DNA of 64,000 bases, taken from assembly GCF_002368095.1 (NCBI RefSeq), contig NZ_AP018227.1:6960123-7024122 (forward strand). The letters run 5' to 3'. This document shows positions 43,637-53,812 of the stretch, piece by piece. Both the position numbers and the translations under genes were made by a program. Under the pieces are notes generated by a model that worked only from the letters and a program-made list of their open reading frames with translations, did no database searches and was not told the origin of the DNA. Source of the stretch: Calothrix parasitica NIES-267. GTDB lineage: Bacteria > Cyanobacteriota > Cyanobacteriia > Cyanobacteriales > Nostocaceae. Each line of letters opens with the position of its first letter. Position 1 is the stretch's first letter.

Positions 43637-44659
43637 ATGTTCTACTCAGTACTGAAATACGGACTCGTTCTCTCTCAAATACAACCAGAAAATCCGGGAC
43701 AGGCTGCTTCTACAATTACTGAAGATGGAGTAGCAGCAAGTGAAGCTGTTGCTCAGTCAATCGATAGGCTTTGGAATGATGTTTTAGGTGGTGGTTTATA
43801 TATTGCGATCGCCAATCTTGGAATCTTCTTCGCCATTGGTACTTTACTAATTTTTATCGTTCAATGGACAAAGGAAATGATTGATGGTGATAGTTCCAAG
43901 GGATTCACCGAATTAATCTGGCCAATCGTTGTCATAGTACTACTTGCTAACAATGGTCAACCACTCGTAGCTGTGACCAAAGGTTTGAGAGGAATAATTA
44001 ACCAAACCAATCAAACTCTTTTAGTTTCCACCTCTGCTTCTATCCAACTCCAAGAAGCTTATCAGCAAGTAATGCTCAAAACAGGAAAAACAGATGCAAT
44101 TGAGTCGCTGATTAATCAATGTAATACGATTGCTGACCCAACACAACAAACTGAATGTTTACAAAATGCAGCCCGACAAGCGCAGCAAATCGAGGCTGAA
44201 GCTGACCAAGATAATCGTCCTTCTTGGCTCAAGAATGCCAGCGATTTTTTCAATACAAATATTTTTCAGTTAGCAGTTCGCGGTTGGCTAATTGCACTCG
44301 CAGCAGCTTTCCAATGGATAATTGAGATTTGTATGTTATTGACTGCATTACTAGGACCGCTAGCTGTTGGAGGCTCCTTACTTCCAGTCGGTCAGAAAGC
44401 TATTTTCGCATGGTTAACGGGTTTTTTCTCAGTAGGAATGATAAAACTTTGTTTCAATATTATTTCCGGTTTAGTAGCAACAATGGTGTTGAATGCTGAC
44501 AATAACGACCCGATGATTTTCGCATTTGCAATTGGCATTCTTGCTCCCATTTTATCTGTAGCTTTAGCAGCAGGTGGTGGATTAGCTGTTTTTAGAAGTT
44601 TTTCAAGTATTGCTAGCTTTGGTATTTCTACTTTTGTAACCAGAATTGTAAGTAAATAG
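43637..44659 (+). CDS. VirB6/TrbL-like polytopic membrane protein
   Basis: This 340-residue protein has about six membrane segments, among them IANLGIFFAIGTLLIFIVQW, LIWPIVVIVLLANNGQPLV and FQWIIEICMLLTALLGPLAV. A polar helical middle (about 130-195) lies between them. VirB6-type proteins form the inner-membrane channel. The gene order VirB4-VirB5-VirB6 supports it. Confidence 0.65.
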   Translation: MFYSVLKYGLVLSQIQPENPGQAASTITEDGVAASEAVAQSIDRLWNDVLGGGLYIAIANLGIFFAIGTLLIFIVQWTKEMIDGDSSKGFTELIWPIVVIVLLANNGQPLVAVTKGLRGIINQTNQTLLVSTSASIQLQEAYQQVMLKTGKTDAIESLINQCNTIADPTQQTECLQNAARQAQQIEAEADQDNRPSWLKNASDFFNTNIFQLAVRGWLIALAAAFQWIIEICMLLTALLGPLAVGGSLLPVGQKAIFAWLTGFFSVGMIKLCFNIISGLVATMVLNADNNDPMIFAFAIGILAPILSVALAAGGGLAVFRSFSSIASFGISTFVTRIVSK

Positions 44660-44666
44660 AAAAAAT

Positions 44667-45467
44667 ATGGCGAATTTAGATAATAATTTAAAGTCAGAAT
44701 CTACTGAAAATAAAAGATTAAAATTTTTAAATCGTGCATCTAAAAAGTTCTCAACTGGAGATACTTTAGCATTGTTCGCTGTTGGAACATTTGGATTACA
44801 TTTAATCACATTTTTTCTACTTATATTACTCTACGGCTCCTATTCCCAATTGAATAAAAAACCACCTCCTTCTTTAGTCCAATTAGAAACAGGTAAAGCA
44901 ATTCAAGTTGCACCGTTAGGGAATATCGAACGAACTCCCCAAGTAATATCTCGTTTTGTTTCCGATACTATGACCTTGATGATGAATTGGTCTGGAACAC
45001 TACCACCAAACACTGTTGAAGAAAACGCGAAACCAATCAATGACAAGGGTGTAGACATTGGAGAACGAGGATTAAGAGGAAATAAAATTACTTCAGGAGC
45101 ATGGCAAGCATCCTATGCATTATCAGAAGATTTTCGTAAAGAATTTCTCAAAAAACTTGCTTCAATGACACCGCAAGGAGTTTTTAAAGGTACTACTCAA
45201 GTCGTTTTAATACCTCTATCAATTCAATCCCCTATCAAAATTAGTGAAGGGAAATGGAAAGTAAAAATGATTGCTAATTTAAATGTTTTTGACCAAAGTA
45301 ATACTATCGGAGAAGTAATTCCATTTAATAAAGAGATATTTGTGAGAGCAGTAGTTGCACCATCCGAACCTGTAAATACTAGTAATTTAGCCGCTATGAT
45401 TTATCAGGTGCGTGCTAGCGGATTAGAAATTTATGCAATTCGTGATTTACAAGCGGAGAATTTATAA
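44667..45467 (+). CDS. VirB8-like bitopic protein
   Basis: This 266-residue protein has one membrane segment near residues 38-59 (ALFAVGTFGLHLITFFLLIL) and a large periplasmic domain with NTF2-like strand pattern (KWKVKMIANLNVFDQSNTIG and FVRAVVAPSEP). This is the VirB8/TraE plan. The stop overlaps the next start (TAATG). Sequence similarity is weak, so the call is by layout and place. Confidence 0.5.
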   Translation: MANLDNNLKSESTENKRLKFLNRASKKFSTGDTLALFAVGTFGLHLITFFLLILLYGSYSQLNKKPPPSLVQLETGKAIQVAPLGNIERTPQVISRFVSDTMTLMMNWSGTLPPNTVEENAKPINDKGVDIGERGLRGNKITSGAWQASYALSEDFRKEFLKKLASMTPQGVFKGTTQVVLIPLSIQSPIKISEGKWKVKMIANLNVFDQSNTIGEVIPFNKEIFVRAVVAPSEPVNTSNLAAMIYQVRASGLEIYAIRDLQAENL

Positions 45468-47167
45468 TGGATGAGCGTAGTAATCCAAATAATGAAACAG
45501 AATCGGATAAAACCGATAGTGATTGGAATGAAGTAAGTTTTGGGAAACTGCTTGGATTTCAAGACAATAATCAACCACCGAAAGAAGAAGGAACTGCTTC
45601 CATTCAAGATAGTAATCCCGAAGTTATAAACAATCAAGCAGACGCTACAAATCCGATTGCAACACATGAATTATTCGACTCTCCACATGAAGGTAAAACT
45701 CAACCTAATTTTTATAGCAACCCTTTCGCTAAATTTGGTGCAGTCGGTTTGGTAATGCTAGTTGTGTTTGGTTCTGCTGCAACGGTTTTAAACAGTATTA
45801 TGTCGGGTACTCTTAAAACTGCACCCCCTACACAATACTCTAATCAATCCAAACCTAAAATAGAAATCGCTGATGATTCTAACGAAAGAGAAACGGGAAA
45901 GTTAAAAGCAGAATTAGCACTATCAACTCAAGCAGAAAAAATTAAATCAGTGGAGCGTGCTAAAAGTCCTAAAACGGCTGTAAGTAAACCAAAACCTAAA
46001 GTTAAACCTACTATTGAACCTTCTAAAACAAGCAATATTCAATCGACTCCAACAAGAAAATCTTCTACACCCGTAACAAATCAAATAGCTTCAAAACCAC
46101 CGCTCACGACACGGGTTCCGTATATACCTCGTCCGAAACCACAACCATTACCACTAAGGTATAGTCCTCCTACAAGAGTTCCATCAATACCCAAATTTCA
46201 GCCGTCTGCAAATAGAATTAGCAAACCAAATGCACCCAAACTTGAAGAAAAAATTGACCCGATGGAAGAATGGACTAAAATTAGTCGTTTGGGAAGCTAT
46301 GGTTCGAGCGTAATTACTGCAAATTCGGAAGAGCAAACTTCGGATAGTACGGTTGATAACACTATACTTGAACTTCCGAAACCAACAATCCCTTCTGCTA
46401 CGTTAGTACAGGCAGTTCATACAACACAAGTATCAAACAACAATGAACTAGAACCTCTTTATATCGAAGAAGCTGCAATTATTGGGTATGAAAATAATTA
46501 TCAATTACAGGTGGGTGAATCTGTTGATGGAAAGTTGTTAACCCCTTTAATTTGGAGTAAACATCAAAACAATAATCCAAATAAACAATCTAAAAATAAG
46601 TCAAAAAGCGAAAATTTTGTAATCGAGTTGGAACAACCATTAAATACACGAGACGGTTTTGCTGTTTTACCAAAAGGTTCTCAAGTAGTAGCTCAAATTA
46701 ATAACGTCAATCAAGGGGGATTAGTTGAACTACAAGCAACACAAGTTTTAATTAACGGACAGGAATACATTCTTCCTCCGAGTGCGATCACCATTCGTGG
46801 AAATAAGGGAAAACCTTTAATTGCATCTCGCTCAAACAGTAAGACAGGAGAAATAGCAAGACGAGATATAGAAACCTTTGCTGTTGGCTCGCTAGCGAAG
46901 GTTGGCAAGGTTCTCAACAAACCCAAAGAACAACAAATATCAACAAGTAGCGGCTTTGGTAGTAGTAATTCTTTCTCTTCTATAAGAAGAGGTAGAGAAA
47001 ATATTTTTGGAGCAGTTTTAGAGGGAGGATTTGAACCTCTAACTGAACAAATTCTCAAACGCAATCAGGAAGCATTACAGAAACTAAGAAGAGAGGAAGA
47101 TATTTGGTATGTAAAAGCTGGTACTAATGTACAGGTATTTGTCAATCAGTCATTTCAATTTAACTAA
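45467..47167 (+). CDS. VirB10/TraB-like channel protein
   Basis: This 566-residue protein has a cytoplasmic N-terminus, a membrane span near residues 87-107 (FGAVGLVMLVVFGSAATVLN), a long Pro/Lys/Ser-rich linker (about 125-280) and a C-terminal beta domain. The beta domain includes GFAVLPKGSQVVAQINNVNQ and VDGKLLTPLIW, typical of VirB10/TrbI. It bridges inner and outer membranes in conjugation channels. Confidence 0.75.
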   Translation: MDERSNPNNETESDKTDSDWNEVSFGKLLGFQDNNQPPKEEGTASIQDSNPEVINNQADATNPIATHELFDSPHEGKTQPNFYSNPFAKFGAVGLVMLVVFGSAATVLNSIMSGTLKTAPPTQYSNQSKPKIEIADDSNERETGKLKAELALSTQAEKIKSVERAKSPKTAVSKPKPKVKPTIEPSKTSNIQSTPTRKSSTPVTNQIASKPPLTTRVPYIPRPKPQPLPLRYSPPTRVPSIPKFQPSANRISKPNAPKLEEKIDPMEEWTKISRLGSYGSSVITANSEEQTSDSTVDNTILELPKPTIPSATLVQAVHTTQVSNNNELEPLYIEEAAIIGYENNYQLQVGESVDGKLLTPLIWSKHQNNNPNKQSKNKSKSENFVIELEQPLNTRDGFAVLPKGSQVVAQINNVNQGGLVELQATQVLINGQEYILPPSAITIRGNKGKPLIASRSNSKTGEIARRDIETFAVGSLAKVGKVLNKPKEQQISTSSGFGSSNSFSSIRRGRENIFGAVLEGGFEPLTEQILKRNQEALQKLRREEDIWYVKAGTNVQVFVNQSFQFN

Positions 47168-47179
47168 GGGCAATCTGAA

Positions 47180-47905
47180 ATGAAAATTAAGCAGTGGAAA
47201 ACGATAATTGTTTGCTCTGTATTCTTACCTCTTACAAATTTACCACCACTAATTGCAAGTGAAGTAAAACAAATAAGCAGTAATGTTGCTACTGGTAATA
47301 GTTCAAAAAGTATACCCAAAATTGAAATATCGCCAGGTTATGGAGTAAATATATCTTTTATCAAAAGCAACGAAATTATAGAAAAAGTTTGGTTAGATAA
47401 TCCGACATTCACATCACTTGATGTGGATGGGTGTTTATCAACAGATAAAATAAAATGTGATAAAGAAGGGGCAACAGTAATACACCTAAGACAAATTAAT
47501 CCGATAAGAATAAGGCAATTACCATCATCTAACACCAGCTTGCTAACTGTAATTGCAAATGGTAAATCTGGAAGAAAGGTATATCTATTTAAAGTGTTAA
47601 TGGTAGATAAGCCTCCTACCTATCATACCCTGGAAATCATACCTAATAGTCGAATAACTCCAGAAAATACTCAGTTTTCTAACATCAAGAATATTAACGA
47701 ATTGCAGCTTCTAAGTAGAGGATTGAGGATTGTTAATGCAAGAGGTTTAATTCGTCAGGAATCCCGTTTATGGTCAAGAATTGCAAACTTTTTAGTGAAA
47801 GTAAGAATGGGTGAATCTATTAATAGTGCTGCTCGTAAAAGCGGGATTTCAATGCGACTAGTTAATCGGTTGATTGAACTAGGAAACTTAAGAGGCAGGG
47901 AGTAG
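47180..47905 (+). CDS. VirB9/TraK-like periplasmic protein
   Basis: This 241-residue protein has a signal peptide (TIIVCSVFLPLTNLPPLIAS) and a beta-rich domain (ISPGYGVNISFIKSNEIIEK, VWLDNPTFTSLDVDGCL and ATVIHLRQI) resembling the N-terminal domain of VirB9/TraK. A helical tail (IANFLVKVRMGESINSAARK then SGISMRLVNRLIELG) looks like a helix-turn-helix, which is unusual for the family. Confidence 0.5.
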   Translation: MKIKQWKTIIVCSVFLPLTNLPPLIASEVKQISSNVATGNSSKSIPKIEISPGYGVNISFIKSNEIIEKVWLDNPTFTSLDVDGCLSTDKIKCDKEGATVIHLRQINPIRIRQLPSSNTSLLTVIANGKSGRKVYLFKVLMVDKPPTYHTLEIIPNSRITPENTQFSNIKNINELQLLSRGLRIVNARGLIRQESRLWSRIANFLVKVRMGESINSAARKSGISMRLVNRLIELGNLRGRE

Positions 47906-47956
47906 GGGGAAGTAATTAAAGCAAAATATTAAATCAAGCAACGAACAATTAACATT

Positions 47957-49636
47957 ATGAAATTTATCAAAAAGCGTTCAATATTTAGTTGTGGATTAAG
48001 TTTATCACTTTTGATTTGTGGTGCTGTTCTTATTACATCGCAAAAGAAATCTATATCAAATCCTCCGTCCGCACAAACAGAAGTTCCTACAATAAATTGG
48101 CAAAATACTCGTTTACCAGATTGGAATCAAATCACGTTTTCTAAAATGCCAGTTATTACAGAATCCGGTTCATTTCAAGCACCGGATGAAGTTACTTCAA
48201 AGTTAGGATATGACCCTTCTCGTAGTTGGGATGCAGGAGAAAAGCCTTCTGCGTTTACAATGCTAGGTGATTTTCAGGATTCTTTTAAGCTCCAAGAGTT
48301 TTCACTTTTAGATATTTCTCAAATTACTGGCTCTGATATACAAGAAACTGACTTAGAGAAATTTGGTGTCGTCAAGTTTCAAACAATAGAAAGTTTGGTT
48401 AAAGCAATTCCTGATTTAGAAGAATGGAGGATAAGGGATATCAAACCAATATATGATTTACTATCACAGAATTTATCAACGTCATTTAGTTCATATCAAA
48501 CTATCAGCAACTTACTTAAAAATTCTCCCCATTTGGGTAAATTAAATTTTGAATCTTTGGATTTAGCATCTTATAATCTTGATTCAATTCCAGGGTTATC
48601 AGCTACTCCTATCGCTAGCTTTGATAAATGGCAAGGTGTTTATATTGATGAAATACCAGGGTTGAGCGATGTGCCATTTTCCCAATTCCCTAATCCTGCG
48701 AATCCTGTAGGAATGCAAGTTGGAATAGTAGATGTTGCGTTTGCGACTAATGAACAAAAACGAGATAGAACTATTTCAGGGAGTAATAAAGAAGGATTTG
48801 CAGTTCCTTGTGATAAAGACTGCGCTCATATAGAAGTATCTGGTTCTCAAGCTGTTCATGGGAAAGCTTGGGTAAGTGGTAAATACCAATTGGTTAAAGG
48901 TGGAAGAGGAATTTTAGGTTCAGTAAATGGGGGAAGGGAACCAACAGGTAGAAATTTATTTGGCGATGCTTTTAAAGTAGCCGTTTGGGATGTTTCGGAA
49001 GTCGATGGAAAAGTTTCTCAATCTTTATTCTTTCGTGTTTGTATGAGAAATAATTTTGTGGACTTGGGATGTACCCCCTATTTTATTGGTCCAGTTCCAT
49101 TCATGACTTATAAGGAGAAAGAACCTATATTCTTGGGTAGGATTGATTCCAATAAAAACTCCATGTCAATTCCTACGGGTTTAAAGAGTAGTGGATTTTC
49201 TTTTGATAATTCTCCATTTATTTCTTCAACCAAGAACAATAATGTATCTGAATTAATACCTATTACACAAGGAGATTGCAGAAATGTTCATTCATCGGGC
49301 GCTAATCTCGATGCTTTAAGTTCTACGTTGTTAGATGTAGAAAATAGGGAAGAGACACAGAATTCTGTATCGACCGAACAGCAATCTTCAATTATTACAG
49401 AAACTAGTAACTTACTATCAATTACATCGCAGCAGACTGACCCAAGCACAGGTAAACCTTTTAGTGGAGATAGATTAATTGAGCGTGCAAGTCAAATGCA
49501 TTTCGCTGGGGTTAATATTCCAATTGATTCTCAAATTCGTGATGTAAGCAAGGGAATGACAGTCACAGAATATGGGAAAAAAGCTAATGCTAAATACAAG
49601 CAAAAGTTGCAATCAATTAATTGTTTATTAGAATAA
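47957..49636 (+). CDS. Secreted protein of the conjugation cluster, unknown
   Basis: This 559-residue protein begins with a signal/anchor (GLSLSLLICGAVLITSQKKS) and continues with repeated short motifs such as LPDWNQITFSKMPV and IPGLSDVPFSQFP (about 40-240). A domain with several Cys (CDKDCAHIEVSGSQAVHGKA, and RVCMRNNFVDLGC) follows. It is not recognised. It may be a TraN-like or surface component; Cys pairs suggest an extracytoplasmic location. Confidence 0.6.
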   Translation: MKFIKKRSIFSCGLSLSLLICGAVLITSQKKSISNPPSAQTEVPTINWQNTRLPDWNQITFSKMPVITESGSFQAPDEVTSKLGYDPSRSWDAGEKPSAFTMLGDFQDSFKLQEFSLLDISQITGSDIQETDLEKFGVVKFQTIESLVKAIPDLEEWRIRDIKPIYDLLSQNLSTSFSSYQTISNLLKNSPHLGKLNFESLDLASYNLDSIPGLSATPIASFDKWQGVYIDEIPGLSDVPFSQFPNPANPVGMQVGIVDVAFATNEQKRDRTISGSNKEGFAVPCDKDCAHIEVSGSQAVHGKAWVSGKYQLVKGGRGILGSVNGGREPTGRNLFGDAFKVAVWDVSEVDGKVSQSLFFRVCMRNNFVDLGCTPYFIGPVPFMTYKEKEPIFLGRIDSNKNSMSIPTGLKSSGFSFDNSPFISSTKNNNVSELIPITQGDCRNVHSSGANLDALSSTLLDVENREETQNSVSTEQQSSIITETSNLLSITSQQTDPSTGKPFSGDRLIERASQMHFAGVNIPIDSQIRDVSKGMTVTEYGKKANAKYKQKLQSINCLLE

Positions 49637-49638
49637 TT

Positions 49639-50193
49639 ATGCAATCAAATCTTTGTAATTTTTATAAAATACGACTCAGTAAAAGTCAAACAATTATTTT
49701 AATTATATGCATAATTGTCATGACTTTAACTATATCGACTTTATATAAAAGTTTATTTCAAAACCATCCTATCACCACTTGGAAAAATGCAGATGAAGTT
49801 ATACAAAAATCTCTGATAAAAAAGGTTATTACTAAAAAATCAACTCGCTATCTTGATATCTCCTCAATCAAAGTAATGCAAATCCCATCAAATGGTTCAG
49901 GTAATTTATATATTTTCGATTATGGTTCACCTCAACTTTGTGGGGCTGGTGGGTGTTTATATTCAGTTTATAACTCCGATGGTAAAACACTGTTAGAATT
50001 TATTGCTAATCCTAAACTTCCAAAATCACAAAAGCTAATTAAAGTCGGAGAGAATGTTAACCAAGGCTTTCCTTGTTTGAATATTACTCAAATTACAGGC
50101 ACAGATAAATTATTATCTCAAACTGAATTTTGCTATCAAAACGGTCATTACATCCGCTTAAATAAAAGTTTTATTAGTGAAAAAAATGAATAA
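49639..50193 (+). CDS. Membrane-anchored protein, unknown
   Basis: From the ATG at 49639 this 184-residue protein has one N-terminal membrane span (SQTIILIICIIVMTLTISTL) and an external part with four Cys (YGSPQLCGAGGCLYSVYNSD, NQGFPCLNITQ, TEFCYQNGH). I chose this ATG over the longer frame from 49621. Its 3' end overlaps the VirD4-like gene. No family is recognised. Confidence 0.6.
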   Translation: MQSNLCNFYKIRLSKSQTIILIICIIVMTLTISTLYKSLFQNHPITTWKNADEVIQKSLIKKVITKKSTRYLDISSIKVMQIPSNGSGNLYIFDYGSPQLCGAGGCLYSVYNSDGKTLLEFIANPKLPKSQKLIKVGENVNQGFPCLNITQITGTDKLLSQTEFCYQNGHYIRLNKSFISEKNE

Positions 50194-52012
50194 AAATTTT
50201 TATACGGTACAACAACCATCAGCAACACCACAAAATTCCCAGTTTGATAAGTTGTCTAATTTAATGAAATCACAATCTGGGTTAGTACTGCTCGGCTGCT
50301 TTGCTAGTATTGGTATTTTCAAACTAATTTCTGGAAGTAATTATAAAGGTAAAGTAGCAACAAGCTATTGGGGTGGTAGCCGAGAAAAATCTCAAGCAGC
50401 CAAAAAAGCAAAGAAGCAGATATCTAAACCAATTCGTAATTCTGTTGGATTATACGTTGGAACTCCCCCGTATATGAGGAATGCTCTACAAAAACAATGG
50501 TATTCTCAAGGTTTACTCAAAACTAAACCAACTCTTAGTCAGCAAATTCTTTCTTCTAATTCCACACTTTATGTACCAGATGCTCAAAGGGGAATAGCTG
50601 TTATTGGTGCAGCTGGTTCTGGTAAAACTTTCTCGGTGATAGACCCGTTAATTCGCAGTGCTTTTGACCAAGGGTTTCCCATGCTGCTCTACGATTTTAA
50701 ATTCCCTGCACAAACTAAACGAGCTGTAGCTTATGCTATGAAGCGCGGTTATTCCGTAAGAATATTTGCACCGGGGTTTGGTGAGAGCGAAACCTGTAAT
50801 CCTTTAGACTTATTAAGAGATGAGGAAGATGCTATCGCAGCAGGACAGCTAACACAGGTAATCTCGCGTAACTTTGACAGGGGTGCAAATGCTAGCAGCG
50901 ATAAGTTCTTTGAAGAAGCTGGAGATTCTTTGGTTGAAGGTATTTTATTAGTTACAAAAGCTATTAAAACTCTGACTGGCGAAGACAAATACTGTGATTT
51001 GATGATGGCTCAAGCGATTTTATCTTTACCAAACCTAGCAGCTAGACTCGAAGCTGCTTCAAAGGAGAAATTAAAAGTTTGGACTTCTCGTCCATTATCG
51101 CAGCTAATAAGTGTAAAGGATTCAGAAAAAACTGCTGCATCAATCATTGGTACCGCACAACGAATGTTTCAGCGCTTTCTTAAACGTGACTTCGTTGGTG
51201 CTTTTTGCGGTCAAACAACCCTTCCTTTGGATTTAGATGGGAAGCAATTAATTATATTTGGGCTAGATAGAAACAACAGAGATATTGTCAGTCCATTACT
51301 TGCAGCAATTTTACACATGATTATAACCCGCAATATCACTCGTACTGTTCCGCGTAGTGACCCTTTAATTGTTGCTTTGGATGAACTACCAACATTTTAT
51401 TTACCAGCACTTGTTAATTGGTTAAACGAGGGACGTGAAGATGGCTTTGTCGGTATTTTAGGTTATCAAAACATTGCTCAACTTGAGAAAGTATATGGGA
51501 AAGAATTATCCCGAGCAATATTAGGAGGTACTGCAACCAAATTTATTTTCAATCCCCAAGATCCTGAGTCTGCAAAAATTTTTAGCGACTACTTGGGAGA
51601 AATGGAGATTAGATTCAATTCTAAATCTCAAAGTACTGGTAAAGGTGGTGGTTCTCGTAGCAGAAACGAACACCATCAAAAGCGACATTTATTAGAACCC
51701 GCGCAGTTCGCAAAAATGGGTACGGGGAGAGCAGTAATAATCAATCCAGCTTATAGTCGTGGTACGGAAGCATACGTTCCCTTACTCCACAAAATAAAGG
51801 TTCCCCTCTACGATATTGAAGAAATGAATTGGTCGGAAAGTAAATGGGATTTTGTACGGGAACGATTGATTGAAAACAATAGGGTTACTGTTAGTGATGA
51901 AGAACGTTCTGCACAGTTTTTAGAGCGTAAAGCATTGGCAGAGAAATTATTTCCATTACCCGAAGAAGGGGAGAAATTAGCTTCACCAGAAGAATTAAAT
52001 AATATTTTTTAG
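50177..52012 (+). CDS. VirD4/TraG-like coupling protein (T4CP)
   Basis: This 611-residue ATPase has a membrane segment near residues 33-50 (SGLVLLGCFASIGIFKLISG), Walker A GAAGSGKT near residue 145 and Walker B LIVALDELP near residue 398. The QNIAQLEKVYGKE region is the usual sensor stretch. Coupling proteins bring relaxase-bound DNA to the secretion channel. It is the DNA pump for the MobV relaxase downstream. Confidence 0.88.
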   Translation: MKKMNKNFYTVQQPSATPQNSQFDKLSNLMKSQSGLVLLGCFASIGIFKLISGSNYKGKVATSYWGGSREKSQAAKKAKKQISKPIRNSVGLYVGTPPYMRNALQKQWYSQGLLKTKPTLSQQILSSNSTLYVPDAQRGIAVIGAAGSGKTFSVIDPLIRSAFDQGFPMLLYDFKFPAQTKRAVAYAMKRGYSVRIFAPGFGESETCNPLDLLRDEEDAIAAGQLTQVISRNFDRGANASSDKFFEEAGDSLVEGILLVTKAIKTLTGEDKYCDLMMAQAILSLPNLAARLEAASKEKLKVWTSRPLSQLISVKDSEKTAASIIGTAQRMFQRFLKRDFVGAFCGQTTLPLDLDGKQLIIFGLDRNNRDIVSPLLAAILHMIITRNITRTVPRSDPLIVALDELPTFYLPALVNWLNEGREDGFVGILGYQNIAQLEKVYGKELSRAILGGTATKFIFNPQDPESAKIFSDYLGEMEIRFNSKSQSTGKGGGSRSRNEHHQKRHLLEPAQFAKMGTGRAVIINPAYSRGTEAYVPLLHKIKVPLYDIEEMNWSESKWDFVRERLIENNRVTVSDEERSAQFLERKALAEKLFPLPEEGEKLASPEELNNIF

Positions 52013-52023
52013 AGTTAAATAAT

Positions 52024-52344
52024 ATGGTAGAGAAAATAATTAATTATAGTTCAGAAGTTTCTGCTGTTTTATCCCAATATCCTAAATGGTTAGAAATGGT
52101 TATTGAAGCACGAGATAAACCAGTTTTAGATAAAAATTATTGTCCCCATGTAATTGAAATATTTGACCAGTATGGTATTTTGGCTGGGAAAGTTAACGGG
52201 TTATCTACTTATGAATGTACTAGAGATATTCAACAAAACAGCGATTTTAATGCTTGGTTAATTGATGGAGAGCTAGTCGTATTTTACATTGGCTCGGAAT
52301 TAGTTATCAATCGCTTAGAAGCAATAACTATAGAAGGAGAGTAA
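52024..52344 (+). CDS. Hypothetical protein, 106 residues
   Basis: This 106-residue protein (MVEKIINYSSEVSAVLSQYP) has an alpha/beta pattern (IFDQYGILAGKVNGLSTYEC) and no signal or span. It sits six bases before the next gene, in the conjugation operon. No family is recognised. Confidence 0.6.
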   Translation: MVEKIINYSSEVSAVLSQYPKWLEMVIEARDKPVLDKNYCPHVIEIFDQYGILAGKVNGLSTYECTRDIQQNSDFNAWLIDGELVVFYIGSELVINRLEAITIEGE

Positions 52345-52349
52345 ATAGA

Positions 52350-53705
52350 ATGCCAAATATATTTACTGTCAACGAAAGTGACGCAACAGCAATGCAGCAA
52401 CGTTATGAGCAATTAATTGAAGTATTGTTAAAAGCTGTACTGGATGTAGAGCCGAATTCGGACAAACAAGGATTAAAAATATTTGATGGGGATAAACTAG
52501 TTTATGGACGCGATGAAAATCAATTTCGTGATGAAGTGTCCGGTTTTTCAGGAGAACTATTAAATCCTCAATTAATAGCACAACTTCAAGAATTACGTTC
52601 AACACCTGTTGGGGAAATAGTAGATGGAGCTGCTAATAAGAGAATTGAATTAGATGGGAAAGTTCTTTTACAATCTGATTCGGAAGGTAAGGTAATCGTT
52701 AACAATTTTTTGGAGCAAGAAGCTGTTAAAGATAAAATACTCGATAATTTAGAATTTTGGGAAAATCTCGGCACTAAAAATCAAATTAATCAACCCGAAT
52801 TATCGCCCCTTGAACCGAATTATACAAACTCACCTCCCGTTCCGGGTTCAACACGAGTTACCGAATCGTTACAGTTATTAGAAGATAGCCCTTTGAAAAC
52901 ATTATTAGGTTCAGAAGTTGAGCAATTGAAAGCAGAAGTACAAGCACTACAGCAAGAACGTAATTTATATCAGGAATTAATCGAACAAAGATTAAAGCAA
53001 CCTCAAAATACTTCTTGGTGGCAGCAAATAGTTAACAATGCATCAACGGTTGTTTCGAGTGTAACTTCTGCCGTAAAGATAGGAATAAATGAGTTTAAAG
53101 AAAATTCTAAACAACATCAGTTTGCAGCATCAATCAAAAACTTATTTCAATTACAAACTCAGCCAGGAGAAAATCAGTATCAAGCAGGAGATTATCAAAT
53201 TTCTCGGAATGGTTCGCACTACGAAGTAAAAGATTCAGCTACAGATAAACTTTTAATGCAGTTTCGCGAGACAAATTTAGGTGTCAAAGTTGAAAAAAGC
53301 GACTTAGTAAACGTAGATATTCAAGACATCAATTCCTTACAAAAATCATTACAAAAAAATCAATCAATTCCTGCATCTTTTGCTCCAGTAGGGAAACAAG
53401 AAGCAGAATACTTTGCTCGCGTAGAAAGAGTTACGAATGCGCTTGTAGAATATGCTGCTGCACAACAGCGAGATGTAGAAATTGATGGTCGATTTTCTTA
53501 TAAATGGAAAGCGACTACGGATGGTAATGTACAAATTGAAGCGAAAGATGGACGCGGTAGTTTACTTGAAAAAACTGGTGGACAATTAACAAGTAATATG
53601 AACGAACGCGATTTAATTTATTTTGAGCAAATTTTACCTAAATTACAACCGAAGAATCAAGGCAGAAGGCAGGAGGCAGATGGCAGAAGGGAATTAACTC
53701 TTTAA
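52350..53705 (+). CDS. Coiled-coil protein of the conjugation cluster, C-terminus altered by a repeat
   Basis: This 451-residue protein has an N-terminal helical part, a coiled coil near residues 190-215 (VEQLKAEVQALQQERNLYQE) and a beta-type C-terminal part (GDYQISRNGSHYEVKDSATD and DGNVQIEAKDGRG). The last 14 residues (GRRQEADGRRELTL) are encoded by a dispersed repeat at 53661-53791. The natural stop has therefore been replaced. A role in conjugation or partition is suggested only by position. Confidence 0.65.
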   Translation: MPNIFTVNESDATAMQQRYEQLIEVLLKAVLDVEPNSDKQGLKIFDGDKLVYGRDENQFRDEVSGFSGELLNPQLIAQLQELRSTPVGEIVDGAANKRIELDGKVLLQSDSEGKVIVNNFLEQEAVKDKILDNLEFWENLGTKNQINQPELSPLEPNYTNSPPVPGSTRVTESLQLLEDSPLKTLLGSEVEQLKAEVQALQQERNLYQELIEQRLKQPQNTSWWQQIVNNASTVVSSVTSAVKIGINEFKENSKQHQFAASIKNLFQLQTQPGENQYQAGDYQISRNGSHYEVKDSATDKLLMQFRETNLGVKVEKSDLVNVDIQDINSLQKSLQKNQSIPASFAPVGKQEAEYFARVERVTNALVEYAAAQQRDVEIDGRFSYKWKATTDGNVQIEAKDGRGSLLEKTGGQLTSNMNERDLIYFEQILPKLQPKNQGRRQEADGRRELTL

Positions 53706-53791
53706 TAGTTTATATTTCATCAAAAGTATGCGTATTTTAATAAATATTTTTTACTCCCTTCCTTCTTTCTCCTTTCCTCCTGCCTTCTGCC
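53661..53791. repeat. MITE-like repeat between two element genes
   Basis: GGCAGAAGGCAGGAGG (53661-53676) and its exact complement (53776-53791) form 16-bp inverted ends, with further CTGCC-type copies up to 53810. It forms the end of the preceding gene and replaces the ribosome site of the next. Confidence 0.75.
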
Positions 53792-53812
53792 CTCTGCCCC
53801 CTGCCTCCTAAA